Assembly: GCF_001665685.1 (NCBI RefSeq)
Contig: NZ_LZTB01000032.1
Span: 1 to 63,161, forward strand
Source: Mycobacterium sp. 852013-50091_SCH5140682
GTDB lineage: Bacteria; Actinomycetota; Actinomycetes; Mycobacteriales; Mycobacteriaceae
Reading direction: 5' to 3'
Length of the DNA: 63,161 nt
The notes below the pieces were generated by a model. The model did not search any database. It saw only the letters and a program-made list of their open reading frames with translations, and was not told where the DNA came from. Within the stretch, counting starts at the first letter, position 1, and every line of letters starts with the position of its first letter. The translations under genes were made by a program, and so were the position numbers. This document shows positions 16,715 through 25,952 of this stretch, in pieces.

Positions 16715-18082
16715 ATGGTGCGCGGCATGGCTGAACAGACTGATGTCGTCATCATCGGCGCCGGGGCGGCCGGACTGACCGCCGCCAAGACTCTCGTGGA
16801 CGCCGGGCGCGACGTGGTGGTGTTGGAGGCGCGCGACCGGGTCGGCGGCAGGCTGCTGACCGAGCAGCGCGACGGCCGGTACGTCGAGATGGGCGGACAG
16901 TGGCTGGCGCCTTATCAGGATGCGGCGCTCGCGATGGCCAAAGAGCTGGGCATCGAGGAGTTCGTCCGGCCCAGGGGCGGCGCCGATGTGTACGTCGGCA
17001 CCGATGGGCGACGTCAGACGCACGCACATGAGCAGCTGCCGCTGGACGCCGAAGGTGTCGCCGCGGTGGACCGGATCTTCGAGGCCCTCGACCGGATCAC
17101 CACCGAGGTGGACCCCGACGATCCCTGGAAACACCCGCAGGCCGCCGAGCTGGACGGCACCACGTTCGACGCCTGGCTGCGGGCGCAGAGCGGCCACCCG
17201 GAGGCGATCGCCGCGATCGGCAAGATCGTGGCCGCGTTCATGACCAAGGACACCGTGCAGTTCTCGGTGCTGGGGGCGGCGTGGCTGGCGGCCACCAGCG
17301 GCGGGGTCGGCCACCTCGCCGATGCCGACGAGGTGCTGAACAGCCGGCTGGTCGGCGGGCTCAGCCAGATCCCGCTGCGGCTCGCCGAACGGCTGGGCAC
17401 CCGGGTGCGGCTCGACAGCGCGGTGCGCGCCGTGCGCTGGACGGACGATTCGGTGGTGGTCGAGACGGCCGACGGCGCCGTGGCGGCCCGCGCCGCGATC
17501 CTCGCTGTGCCACCGAACCTGTTGTCGGGCATCCGTTTCGATCCTCCGCTGCCCTCCTGGCGGATGACGATGGACGAGAACTTCACCCAGGGCCTGGTGA
17601 TCAAGGTGCAGGCCTTCTATGCGCGGCCGTTCTGGCGCGACGAGGGCTTGTCCGGCACCGGGTTCGGCCCGGAGCTCACCGTGCACGAGGTGTACGACAA
17701 CACGCTGCCCGACGGCGGCGAAGGCGTGCTCATCGGGTTCATCGTCGCGTCGGCCGCCGACCGGGTCGCCCGCCTCGACGCCGAGGGCAGGCGGGCGGCG
17801 GTCCTGGAGTCCTTCGCGGCCTACTTCGGCCCGCAAGCGCTCGACCCGATCGACTTCGCGGAAAGCAGCTGGCACGCCGACCCGTGGACGCGCGGCGCCT
17901 ATTCGCCCACCTTCGGTCCTGGCGGGCTGGTGCGCTTCGGGCCGGACATGCGCCGGCCGATCGGCCCGCTCAGTTTCGCCAGCTCGGACATCGCGGGCAT
18001 CGGGTTGATGCACGTCGACGGCGCCATCCGATCCGGTCGGCGGGCCGCCGACGAGGTGCTCGCGCGGCTCGGGAATGCGTGA
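16715..18082 (+). CDS. Flavin monoamine oxidase family protein
   Basis: This protein of about 455 residues has an N-terminal FAD motif DVVIIGAGAAGLTAAKTL, the second conserved block VLEARDRVGGRLLTE, and GGQWLAPYQ, typical of monoamine/polyamine oxidases. The C-terminal flavin block GIGLMHVDGAIRSGRRAADEVL is intact. It should oxidise a primary or secondary amine to an aldehyde or imine with release of peroxide. The ATG at 16715 is given; the ATG at 16727 fits relatives equally well and GGAG at 16709-16712 is better placed for it. The Glu/Leu dehydrogenase gene follows after three bases, so they are co-transcribed. The substrate is unknown. Confidence 0.86.
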   Translation: MVRGMAEQTDVVIIGAGAAGLTAAKTLVDAGRDVVVLEARDRVGGRLLTEQRDGRYVEMGGQWLAPYQDAALAMAKELGIEEFVRPRGGADVYVGTDGRRQTHAHEQLPLDAEGVAAVDRIFEALDRITTEVDPDDPWKHPQAAELDGTTFDAWLRAQSGHPEAIAAIGKIVAAFMTKDTVQFSVLGAAWLAATSGGVGHLADADEVLNSRLVGGLSQIPLRLAERLGTRVRLDSAVRAVRWTDDSVVVETADGAVAARAAILAVPPNLLSGIRFDPPLPSWRMTMDENFTQGLVIKVQAFYARPFWRDEGLSGTGFGPELTVHEVYDNTLPDGGEGVLIGFIVASAADRVARLDAEGRRAAVLESFAAYFGPQALDPIDFAESSWHADPWTRGAYSPTFGPGGLVRFGPDMRRPIGPLSFASSDIAGIGLMHVDGAIRSGRRAADEVLARLGNA

Positions 18083-18085
18083 GCG

Positions 18086-19261
18086 ATGTCTGACTCCTTC
18101 TTCGAGGTGACCTGGACCGATCCGGTCACGCAGGCCAAGGGCTACTTGGTGATCGACCGGCTGGTGCGCGGCATCAGCAGCGGCGGGCTGCGGATGCGGG
18201 CCGGCTGCACGCTCTCCGAGGTCCGTGGCCTGGCCCAGGGCATGACCCTCAAAGAGGCCATGCACTACGAGGACGGCGCCCGCTATGTTCCGCTGGGCGG
18301 GGCCAAGGGCGGCATCGATTTCGACCCGTACAGCCCGGACGCCGAGCAGGTGCTGTTCCGGTACCTGGCTGCCATGAAGCCGTTGATCGCGCAGCGCTGG
18401 ACCATGGGCGAGGATTTCGGGGTCCGCCAGGATGCGGTGGATCGCGGTATCGCGGCCATCGGTCTGAGCAGTTCGATCGAGGCCGCCTACCAGGTGATCG
18501 ACGACAAGGCCGCCGCCGACGCCCGGATGAAGACGGCGTTCGGCAGTGTGGTCGACGGGGTCAAGCTCGATGAGCTGGTGGGCGGCTACGGCGTCGCGCA
18601 GGCCGCGTTGGCGGCGATGGCCCGGCTGGGTCTGCCTGCTGCTGAAACCCGCGCTGTCGTACAGGGTTTCGGCTCGATGGGCGGAGCGACAGCCCGCTAC
18701 CTGGCGCAGGCGGGCGCGCACATCGTCGGCCTCGTCGACGTCCATGGCGTGGTGGCCAATCCGTCGGGCCTGGACGTCGAGCGCCTGCTGCTCACCCGCG
18801 ACGCCACCGGCGGTATCGACCGCAGCCAGCTGCGTGACGGCGACACCCAGCTACCGGGCGACCACTGGCTCAGCGTGTCCACCGACGTGCTGGTGCCCGC
18901 CGCGATGTCCTATTGCATCGACGACTCGAATCAGGCCGACGTGCAGGCCACGCTCATCGTCGAGGCGGCCAACATGCCGGTGCTGCCCGACGCGGAGGCC
19001 ACCCTGGCGGCCCGGGGTGTGACCGTGTCGCCGGACTTCGTCGCCAATTCGGCCACCAATGCGTGGTGGTGGTGGGTGTTCTTCGGCGACATCGACGGCA
19101 GCCCCGAGCAGTCGTTCGCCAAGATCGCCGACCGCATGAAGACGTTGAGCGACAACATGTTCGACTATGCCGAGGCCAACGGCGTGACACCGCGCGAAGC
19201 CGCTCTCGCGGTGGCAGCGCAGCGCCTGGCCTTGATCGACGAGCGGTTCCCGATCCTCTAG
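18086..19261 (+). CDS. Glu/Leu/Phe/Val dehydrogenase family protein
   Basis: This protein of 391 residues has the amino acid dehydrogenase N-terminal domain with the substrate-binding lysine in PLGGAKGGID (Lys74), and a Rossmann domain with VVQGFGSMGGATARYLAQAGAHIVGLVD. It reversibly deaminates an amino acid to a 2-oxo acid with NAD(P). It is divergent from standard GluDH in the C-terminus, where SATNAWWWWVFFGDID stands out as an aromatic run. It directly follows the monoamine oxidase gene, pointing to one amine or amino-acid degradation unit. Glutamate versus branched-chain specificity cannot be decided by eye. Confidence 0.88.
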   Translation: MSDSFFEVTWTDPVTQAKGYLVIDRLVRGISSGGLRMRAGCTLSEVRGLAQGMTLKEAMHYEDGARYVPLGGAKGGIDFDPYSPDAEQVLFRYLAAMKPLIAQRWTMGEDFGVRQDAVDRGIAAIGLSSSIEAAYQVIDDKAAADARMKTAFGSVVDGVKLDELVGGYGVAQAALAAMARLGLPAAETRAVVQGFGSMGGATARYLAQAGAHIVGLVDVHGVVANPSGLDVERLLLTRDATGGIDRSQLRDGDTQLPGDHWLSVSTDVLVPAAMSYCIDDSNQADVQATLIVEAANMPVLPDAEATLAARGVTVSPDFVANSATNAWWWWVFFGDIDGSPEQSFAKIADRMKTLSDNMFDYAEANGVTPREAALAVAAQRLALIDERFPIL

Positions 19262-19271
19262 TCGGGAGCCG

Positions 19272-20918
19272 TCACGCGATGGCGGCCGCCCGGTCGAACA
19301 CGATCTCGCCGCCCACGATCGTCATGTCGATGGTGGCGTCGCGGATGGCCTCGGGTGGCCCGGCGAAGATGTTGTCGGAGACCACTGCGAAATCGGCGTA
19401 CTTGCCGGGGGTGATGGACCCGCGGTTGTCTTCGCAGAAGTTCGCGTAGGCGCTGCCCATGGTGTACGCGTACACCGCCTCGTCCAGGGTGATGCTCTGC
19501 TCGGGCACCCAGGCCGGGGTGTCGCCGCGGCCCCGCCGCGTCACCGCGGTGTAGAGGTGCGAGAGCGGGTCCATCTCGGCGACGGTCCAGTCGCTGGAGA
19601 ACGCGAGCACCGCGCCGGCCTGCTGCAGGCTGCGGAACGCCCACGCGTGCTCGGAGCGTTCAGGGCCGATCGCCTCCGCCCAGTCTTTACCCGGCCCGGC
19701 CACGTCCGGGGCGCCGTGGCGGGGCTGCATGCAGGCCACCACACCCAGCTCGGCAAACCGGGCCACGTCATCGGGGTGCAGGCACTCGACGTGCACGATC
19801 TGATGTCGGGCGTCGCGAGCGCCGTTGGCGGCGCGGGCCGCCGCGACCCCGTCGAGCACCGTGCGGATGCCGCGATCGCCGGTGGCGTGCACGAACGCCT
19901 GGAAGCCCGCCGCGTCGAGCCCGGTGAGCACCTCGGCGAACTCCGTCGGCTCGTAGTAGGTGGCGCCGCGGTTGCCGGGCTCGTTGTAATAGGGCTCCAG
20001 CAGGGCGGCGGTGTGCGGCTCGACGACGTCGTCGATGTAGAGCTTGAGCGGACCGAGCCGGAACTGGTCGTCCTGGTGCTGCTCGATCGCCGCGGCGAAG
20101 TCGGCAAGGTCCGACGCCGGGGTGCCGCGCGGATGGAACAGCCCGGCGATCACCCGGGACTTCAGGCGGCCCTCGGTGCGGGCCCGAGTGAACAGGCCGA
20201 TGTCGTCGAGCGAGTTCTGTGGTTCGACGACGGTCGTCAGCCCATTGGCGATGGCCATGTCGAGGCTGGACAGCAGCCGGCCATAGCGTCGGTCCTCGGA
20301 CGCCCACGGCAGGAATTCGGCCATCGCGCGCTGACCGTCGCGGGCCAGCCCCTTGACCGCGAAGTTGGTGAGGAATCCGGTGGGCTCACCGGTCACCGGC
20401 TCGAGTTTGGCGGTGCCGAACGGCAGCTCGGTGTGATCGCGCGTGATGCCAAGGAACCGCAGCGCCGCTGTGTTGAGCCAGGCGGTGTGCACGTCGTAGG
20501 TCAGCACGAACGCAGGCTTGTCCCCGGTGATGGCGTCGAGGTCGGCGGCGGTGGGCATCTGGCCCGCGGGGAACGCGCTGTAGTCGAGGCTTTCGCCCTC
20601 GATCCACGATGCATCGGGGTTGGCCTCGATCCATGCGGTCAGCCTGCGGTAGACCTCGTCGAGCGTCGCCGCACCGGCCAACTGCGCGCTCGCGACATCC
20701 GAGCCGAGCCGAAGGTGGTTGTGCGCGTCGACGAATCCGGGCAGCAGCAGCCGGCCGCCGAGGTCGACGATCTGGGTGTCGGGCCCGGCCAGGGCAGCGA
20801 TCGTGGCGTCGTCGCCGACGGCGGTGATGCGGTCACCGGTGACGGCGACGGCCGAGGCGGTCGGCTGGTCGGGGTCGACGGTGTGGACGACCGCATTGCG
20901 GTAAATGACGTCGGTCAT
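19272..20918 (-). CDS. YtcJ-like amidohydrolase (Amidohydro_3)
   Basis: This 548-residue enzyme has an N-terminal composite domain (residues 1-60), then DAHNHLRLG, the HxH metal motif of the amidohydrolase barrel. Later ligands lie in FVHATGDRGI and IVHVECL, and the catalytic Asp in LAFSSDWTVAEMDPL. YtcJ/Amidohydro_3 proteins hydrolyse N-substituted amides, often N-acyl amino acids or exoenzyme-type substrates. It is convergent with the dehydrogenase gene and lies 26 bases downstream of the decarboxylase on the same strand, so the two may form an operon. The substrate is unknown. Confidence 0.88.
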   Translation of the reverse strand: MTDVIYRNAVVHTVDPDQPTASAVAVTGDRITAVGDDATIAALAGPDTQIVDLGGRLLLPGFVDAHNHLRLGSDVASAQLAGAATLDEVYRRLTAWIEANPDASWIEGESLDYSAFPAGQMPTAADLDAITGDKPAFVLTYDVHTAWLNTAALRFLGITRDHTELPFGTAKLEPVTGEPTGFLTNFAVKGLARDGQRAMAEFLPWASEDRRYGRLLSSLDMAIANGLTTVVEPQNSLDDIGLFTRARTEGRLKSRVIAGLFHPRGTPASDLADFAAAIEQHQDDQFRLGPLKLYIDDVVEPHTAALLEPYYNEPGNRGATYYEPTEFAEVLTGLDAAGFQAFVHATGDRGIRTVLDGVAAARAANGARDARHQIVHVECLHPDDVARFAELGVVACMQPRHGAPDVAGPGKDWAEAIGPERSEHAWAFRSLQQAGAVLAFSSDWTVAEMDPLSHLYTAVTRRGRGDTPAWVPEQSITLDEAVYAYTMGSAYANFCEDNRGSITPGKYADFAVVSDNIFAGPPEAIRDATIDMTIVGGEIVFDRAAAIA

Positions 20919-20944
20919 GGTTCCTTCCAGTTCTGTTCGGCGTG

Positions 20945-22426
20945 CTACTCGGCGACCACGCGGAAGCCGGTCACGGCTCGGTCGACGGCGCCGCGGACGT
21001 AGCCGCCATGAGCGGTTGTGCCGCGGAAGAAGTCGATGAGCTCGGCGGTGATCACTTCGCCCGGCAGCACATTGGGGATCCCCGGCGGGTAGGCGGCCAG
21101 GGTGTCGGCGCTGACGCGCCCGATGGCCGCGTCGACTCCGACCACCTCGACCGGGGAGAAGAAGGCCTGGCGCACTGTCATCCGGCTCTCGCCGGGTGGC
21201 GGAACCTTGAGTGCGGAGTGGTCCTCGCCGCCGCCGTTCTCTTCCGGCAGCGCGTGCAGGGCGTTGACGATGCGGTCCACGTCCGGTGCAGACCCGGCAC
21301 CGATGACCATCACGATCGCCGCCCCGGTCGCCACCTCGACGTGGATCCTGTGCTCGTTGATCAACACCTTGCTGGCCCGCACGCCGCTGATACCGCCGGC
21401 CGAGGTGTCGATGGCTACGCGCAGCGGATCCACCGCGACCACGTCGGGGAATTGCAGGAAGTCATCGCTGGCGACCCGGAAGCGGCCATGGGCGCGGATG
21501 CGCGCGCGGATCTCGTCGGCGACCGCAACCGAGTCGCCGATCCGGGCCTGCCCGGTGGCCAGCTGCCTGCGGGCCAGGTCGAGAGACGCGAGCAGGATGC
21601 CGCTGGTCGAGGTCGACTGCACGGTGTGCAGGCCGCGGACCACCATGGGCTCCAGCTGCTTGGCGTACGGCCCGACGCCCAGGTGCAGCATCGCCGATTG
21701 GGTGAGGCTGCCGCCGAGCTTGTGGGTGCTCGAGCACACCAGGTCGGCGCCTTTGGAGAGGGCATTGGCGGGCAGCGCGGGGTGGAAGCCGAAGTGGGCG
21801 CCCCAGGCCTCGTCGACGATGAGCGGGACCCCGTGGTCGTGGGCGACCTCGGCGAGTGCGGCCACGTCACTGACCGAGCCGAAGTAGCTCGGAGTGATGA
21901 GATGCGCGGCTGCGGCGTCGGGGTTCGCGTCGAGCGCGGCGGACAGGTCGGCCGCGGTGACGCCGTGCGCGATGCCCAGGTGGTCGTCGACCGACGGGTG
22001 GACGAAGGCCGAACGCAGGCCCGCCAGCACCAGGGCGTCGACCACGCTGGAGTGCACGCTGCGCTGCACCACCAGGGTCCGGCCGAGTTGGCGGGCGCAC
22101 ATCACCGCGAGGTGGTTGGCCTGGGATCCGCCGTTGGTCAGAAACCAGGTCCTCTCAGCGCCCCAGGCGTCGGCGGCCAGGCGTTGGGCCTGCGTGATGG
22201 GGGTGGGGTCGGGCGTGATGTCGACGCCTTCGATCAGCGGCGGTACGTCGAGCTCGAGGACTCGGTCGCCGAACCACTCCGCGAGCAGGGGATGGCGCTT
22301 CGGTTCGCCCATGTGGCCGGGCACGTGGACCCGGACCCAGTCGCCCTCGCCATAGGCGCGCATCGCGTCGGCGTACGGAGCGTGATCGTGGTCGATCGGT
22401 TCGGCGGAGCTCAATGGCCCTCCCAT
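20945..22426 (-). CDS. Orn/Lys/Arg decarboxylase family PLP enzyme, copy 1
   Basis: This protein of 493 residues is a short-form fold-type-I decarboxylase of the SpeA/YaaO type, lacking the N-terminal wing domain of the large E. coli enzymes. It shows HVPGHMG near the N-terminus, LTNGGSQANHLA for phosphate binding, Asp205 in LIVDEAWGAHFGFH, and the PLP lysine Lys236 in SSTHKLGGSLTQ. The ending AYPPGIPNVLPGE is the standard C-terminal motif. It should decarboxylate a basic amino acid to a diamine. The ATG at 22426 fits the family start. A clear paralogue sits at 25952, beyond the TetR, permease and USP genes; the two are transcribed away from the shared regulator region. Confidence 0.87.
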   Translation of the reverse strand: MGGPLSSAEPIDHDHAPYADAMRAYGEGDWVRVHVPGHMGEPKRHPLLAEWFGDRVLELDVPPLIEGVDITPDPTPITQAQRLAADAWGAERTWFLTNGGSQANHLAVMCARQLGRTLVVQRSVHSSVVDALVLAGLRSAFVHPSVDDHLGIAHGVTAADLSAALDANPDAAAAHLITPSYFGSVSDVAALAEVAHDHGVPLIVDEAWGAHFGFHPALPANALSKGADLVCSSTHKLGGSLTQSAMLHLGVGPYAKQLEPMVVRGLHTVQSTSTSGILLASLDLARRQLATGQARIGDSVAVADEIRARIRAHGRFRVASDDFLQFPDVVAVDPLRVAIDTSAGGISGVRASKVLINEHRIHVEVATGAAIVMVIGAGSAPDVDRIVNALHALPEENGGGEDHSALKVPPPGESRMTVRQAFFSPVEVVGVDAAIGRVSADTLAAYPPGIPNVLPGEVITAELIDFFRGTTAHGGYVRGAVDRAVTGFRVVAE

Positions 22427-22576
22427 CACCCTGGGCCCGGATATTCGCCGGGCTTGACGAGTTTGGCAAAAGTCACCGTCCGAAGGACGCTTTAGCGTCC
22501 AATAAGTCCGTGCCACTTTACGTTTCGGCGTTCGAGCGACGCGGTGGTTGTGGGTGGCGGATGGACGGTCCGTGGG

Positions 22577-22629
22577 GTGTCATTCGTCAAACTCTTGTTA
22601 ATAAGTTGAACATATTATAGCGTCATCCC
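22577..22629. promoter_or_regulatory. AT-rich divergent control region with CTTGTTAATAAG palindrome
   Basis: This is the lowest-GC stretch of the neighbourhood. CTTGTTAATAAG (22594-22605) is palindromic except for the paired G/T positions, and TATTAT at 22613-22618 could be a -10 element giving a nearly leaderless tetR mRNA. It lies between the divergent copy-1 decarboxylase and tetR, so it is the obvious place for the TetR protein to bind. The rest of the 203-base gap shows nothing else. Confidence 0.45.
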
Positions 22630-23331
22630 ATGTCAGAAGCATTTCGCCCGTCCAAACCAGCGGCGACGGCTCGATTCCGGGCGTCGAACCCCGAACATAT
22701 GGACGCGCGCCGTGCGGCCATCGTCGCCGCTACTGCACGGGTGATCGTGACCAACGGGGTGGATTCCACCCGGCTGGCCGACGTGGCTGAGGAGGCCGGC
22801 GTCTCCGTCGGGCTGATCCAGCACTACTTCCGCACCAAGGACCGCCTCGTGCTGGAAACCTTCCGTTCGTCCGCCGAGCAGAGCCGGGACGGATGGCGCC
22901 GGTGCGTCACCGAGGACGACGAGCCACTCGTCCGGATCGCGCGCCTGGCGCGGTTCATCGTGACCGATGAGGATTTCGACATGGCCTGGGGCCTGTGGGT
23001 CGAGTTCTATGCGGCAAGTACGCGAAATCGCGAGCTACGCAAGCATGTTCACCGCATCATGAACGTGTGGCGGACATTGTTCACCGAGTGCATCAACGAC
23101 GGGATCGCGCGCGGGGTGCTGCAGTCGAACGGCAATGTCGACGACGCCGTCACCCGGATCGTCGCTCTCACCGACGGTTTGGCCATCCAGACCCTGCTGG
23201 GCCTCTACGAGATGACGGTGCCTCTGATGGAATCGATGATCCTCGATGCCATCGCCGATCTGTTCAGTGTCGACCGGGCAGCCCTGGCGAAAGCCTCGCA
23301 ATCGATGGCACATCCGCCGCTGCCGGCCTGA
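22630..23331 (+). CDS. TetR-family transcriptional regulator
   Basis: This regulator of 233 residues has a TetR DNA-binding domain at about residues 28-75, with STRLADVAEEAGVSVGLIQHYFRTKDRL, the helix-turn-helix and the YYF-type signature. The alpha-helical ligand domain follows, with WVEFYAASTRNRELR like BetI-type regulators. It is divergent from the copy-1 decarboxylase and followed after 249 bases by the APC permease operon, so it likely controls amine or amino-acid uptake and decarboxylation on both sides. The ligand could be an amino acid or diamine. A GCGCCAA/TTGGCGC hairpin sits ten bases after its stop. Confidence 0.88.
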   Translation: MSEAFRPSKPAATARFRASNPEHMDARRAAIVAATARVIVTNGVDSTRLADVAEEAGVSVGLIQHYFRTKDRLVLETFRSSAEQSRDGWRRCVTEDDEPLVRIARLARFIVTDEDFDMAWGLWVEFYAASTRNRELRKHVHRIMNVWRTLFTECINDGIARGVLQSNGNVDDAVTRIVALTDGLAIQTLLGLYEMTVPLMESMILDAIADLFSVDRAALAKASQSMAHPPLPA

Positions 23332-23340
23332 TCATCACCG

Positions 23341-23359
23341 GCGCCAACCTATTTGGCGC
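23341..23359 (+). terminator. Short perfect hairpin after tetR
   Basis: GCGCCAA (23341-23347) pairs with TTGGCGC (23353-23359) around a five-base loop. There is no U-tract. It may end the tetR transcript or serve as an operator half in the region before the permease. Confidence 0.4.
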
Positions 23360-23419
23360 GCGTCGGACGGGTATAGTCGCCGCAACTCCTCAGCCGGCGA
23401 CAGCGGCTTCGCATCACGA

Positions 23420-23462
23420 TGTGGGCATCAATTCCCACAATATCGCACCACTGTTACGTAAC
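23420..23462. promoter_or_regulatory. Palindromes upstream of the APC permease operon
   Basis: Two inverted repeats lie in the 249-base leader of the permease: TGTGGG (23420-23425) with CCCACA (23434-23439), and the perfect 10-mer GTTACGTAAC (23453-23462). Either could be a regulator site or leader structure. Nothing resembling a known riboswitch fold is recognisable. Confidence 0.4.
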
Positions 23463-23580
23463 GGGCAGTCCACTGAACTGTGCAGTCGTAGCCTGGCCGC
23501 CGGGACGCTCGCTGACTCAGCCGGCGGCCAACCACGTCGCAGCAGCTAGTCAGACAACGGCGTCTTACTGAGGAGGACTC

Positions 23581-25047
23581 GTGGCATCTCTCACAGAACA
23601 GGCCCTGCGCCGCAAACCGGTGGGCATGATCAACGCCGAAACGGGTGCCGACACCGGTAAAAGCGAGCTCAAGCGAAGTATCGGGCTCTGGGGCCTATCG
23701 GCCATCGGCATCGGCGGCACCATCGGCACCGGCATCTTCTTCATCCTCAGCCAGGCGGTCCCCATCGCGGGCCCGGCCGTGCTGTGGTCGTTCGTGCTGT
23801 CCGCGGTCGTCGCAGGGTTGACCGCGATGTGCTATGCCGAACTGGCGGGCGCGGTCCCGGTGTCCGGCTCGTCGTATTCCTACGCCTATACGACGCTCGG
23901 TGAAGTGGTCGCCCTCGGTGTCGGCGCGTGCCTGTTGCTGGAATGGGGTGTGGCCGGTGCTGCCACCGCCGTCGGCTGGTCGCAGTACGTCAACCAGTTC
24001 CTGCTCAACGTCTTCCACTTCCAACTGCCCGCGGCGCTGTCCAACGCGCCCGAGGAGGGCGGCATCTGCAACGTGCCTGCCATCATCCTCATCCTGATGT
24101 GTGCGTTATTGCTGATCCGCGGCGTCAGTGAGTCGGCCAAGACCAACGCGATCATGGTCGCCATCAAGCTGGCCGTGCTGGTCATGTTCATCCTCATCGG
24201 CATCCAGGGTTTCAACTCGGCCAACATGCAACCGTTCGCGCCGCACGGCGTCGGCGGCGTCCTCACGGCGGCGAGCATCATCTTCTTCACCTTCGTGGGC
24301 CTCGACGGCGTGGCCGCCGCGGGTGAGGAAGCCAAGAACCCGCATCGCAACCTTCCGCTGGCCATCATGATCTCGCTCATCACCGTGACGGCGATGTACC
24401 TGCTGGTGGCCCTGGTCGCCCTCGGCGCCCAGTCGGCAGGCCAGTTCGACGGTCAGGAAGCAGGGCTGGCGAAGATCCTGGAGGACGTCACCGGGCAGTC
24501 CTGGCCGGGTACCGTGCTGGCCGCAGGCGCCATCATCTCGATCTTCAGCGTGACGCTCGTGTCGGTGTACGGGCAGACCCGCATCCTGTTCGCGATGTCG
24601 CGCGACGGCATGATCCCGCCGATCTTCCACCGGGTGAATCCGCGGACCCTGACCCCGGTGCCCAACACGATCATCGTCGCGATCGTCATCGCGATCCTCG
24701 CGGGCTTCATCCCCATCAACTTCCTCGCGGAGATGACCAGCGTCGGCACTCTGGCCGCGTTCGTGACGGTGTCCATCGGCGTCATCGTGCTGCGCCGCCG
24801 CGCGCCGGAACTGCCCCGTACGTTCAAGGTTCCGCTGTACCCGATCACGCCGATCCTCTCGGTGCTCGGTGCGCTGTGCATCATCGCGAGCCTGCGGCTG
24901 GTGACGATCTATGTCTTCGTGATCTGGGTGGGGCTGGCGTTGGTCTGGTACTTCGTCTACGCGCGCAGTCACTCACATCTCGGCAGGCACGAGCACGTCG
25001 GGCTGGACGCGGCGAAGGACGCGGCGAAGGAGGAGCCCCAGCCATGA
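23581..25047 (+). CDS. APC-family amino acid permease
   Basis: This 488-residue protein has 12 predicted helices. It carries the APC helix-1 motif GIGGTIGTGIFFI, the EVVALGVGACLLLEWGV region, and EEAKNPHRNLPLAI, which is characteristic of cationic amino acid transporter (CAT/YfnA) members. It probably imports a cationic or neutral amino acid by proton symport. The GTG start has an unusually strong AGGAGG four bases upstream (23571-23576). It is the first gene of a tightly overlapping operon with the USP protein and the copy-2 decarboxylase, which suggests that its substrate is what the decarboxylase consumes. Confidence 0.88.
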   Translation: MASLTEQALRRKPVGMINAETGADTGKSELKRSIGLWGLSAIGIGGTIGTGIFFILSQAVPIAGPAVLWSFVLSAVVAGLTAMCYAELAGAVPVSGSSYSYAYTTLGEVVALGVGACLLLEWGVAGAATAVGWSQYVNQFLLNVFHFQLPAALSNAPEEGGICNVPAIILILMCALLLIRGVSESAKTNAIMVAIKLAVLVMFILIGIQGFNSANMQPFAPHGVGGVLTAASIIFFTFVGLDGVAAAGEEAKNPHRNLPLAIMISLITVTAMYLLVALVALGAQSAGQFDGQEAGLAKILEDVTGQSWPGTVLAAGAIISIFSVTLVSVYGQTRILFAMSRDGMIPPIFHRVNPRTLTPVPNTIIVAIVIAILAGFIPINFLAEMTSVGTLAAFVTVSIGVIVLRRRAPELPRTFKVPLYPITPILSVLGALCIIASLRLVTIYVFVIWVGLALVWYFVYARSHSHLGRHEHVGLDAAKDAAKEEPQP

Positions 25048-25952
25048 CCATCCTCGTCGGGTATCCGCTCAAGCGGCGGGCCAAGGCGGTGCTCAGTCTG
25101 GCGGGCATGCTGGCGCGAACCAGCGGCCAGGATCTGCTGGTGTGCGTGGTCATCCCGGCTCCGTGGACGCCGGGGTTGTCCCGGGCCGACCAGGGGTACC
25201 GCGCCTACATCGACGAATTGGTCGACACCGCCGTCGCCCAGGCCCGCGAGGACCTGGCCCGCGACGTATCGGCCCAATTCGTCACGGTCCACGCGAAGTC
25301 GGCCTCCGCCGGCTTGCTGGAGGCCGCCTCGCAGCACCAGGCCAGCGTGATCGTCACCGGATCGTCCGATTCCGGTCAGTTCGGTTACATCTCGTTGAGC
25401 AGTGTCGCCGACCGGTTGCTGCACAGTTCGCACCTACCGGTCGCGGTGGCTCCCCGTGGGTTCCGGGCCTCCGGCAAGAAGATCAGCCGGATCACGCTGG
25501 CCTTCACCGGCGGTGAACAGAGTTCGTTGCTGCTGGTTTCGGCGCGGGCGATGGCAGCGGAGTACGGGTGTGCGTTGCGATTGGCATCCTTCGCCGTTCA
25601 CCTCTCGCCGCCCGAGACGGCGCGCTTCCGCGACGAGCACGGCGCCGTGCTGGCCGAGTGGACCGAAGACATCTACGCCGCGGCGGAGAAGGCGCTGTCG
25701 TCGGGCGGTCAGCCGCAGGCCTCCCGGCCGGAGATCGTGCTGGGGCACGGACGCGATTGGGATGAGGCCTTCGAGAGCATCGAATGGCAGCCCGGCGAGG
25801 TGCTCGTGATCGGATCGAGCGAGACAGGCCCGGTCGCACGGGTGTTCCTCGGATCGCGGGCCACCAAGATCGTCCGACACGCACCGGTACCGGTCATCGT
25901 GGTGCCGCGTGAGGCGGCCGAGGAGCTCGCCGAAGCGAAGGGTGGGAACTGA
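25044..25952 (+). CDS. Tandem universal stress protein
   Basis: This protein of 302 residues contains two USP domains (about 1-137 and 145-302). The second ends with VLVIGSSETGPVARVFLGSRATKIVRHAPVPVIVVP, close to the ATP-binding G-2x-G-9x-G pattern; the first has VIVTGSSDSGQFGYISLSSVADRLLHSSHLPVAV. USP proteins bind ATP or cAMP and modulate partners under stress; a USP encoded inside a transporter operon often regulates that transporter. The ATG overlaps the permease stop (ATGA) and its TGA overlaps the decarboxylase ATG, so the three proteins are made together. Confidence 0.87.
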   Translation: MTILVGYPLKRRAKAVLSLAGMLARTSGQDLLVCVVIPAPWTPGLSRADQGYRAYIDELVDTAVAQAREDLARDVSAQFVTVHAKSASAGLLEAASQHQASVIVTGSSDSGQFGYISLSSVADRLLHSSHLPVAVAPRGFRASGKKISRITLAFTGGEQSSLLLVSARAMAAEYGCALRLASFAVHLSPPETARFRDEHGAVLAEWTEDIYAAAEKALSSGGQPQASRPEIVLGHGRDWDEAFESIEWQPGEVLVIGSSETGPVARVFLGSRATKIVRHAPVPVIVVPREAAEELAEAKGGN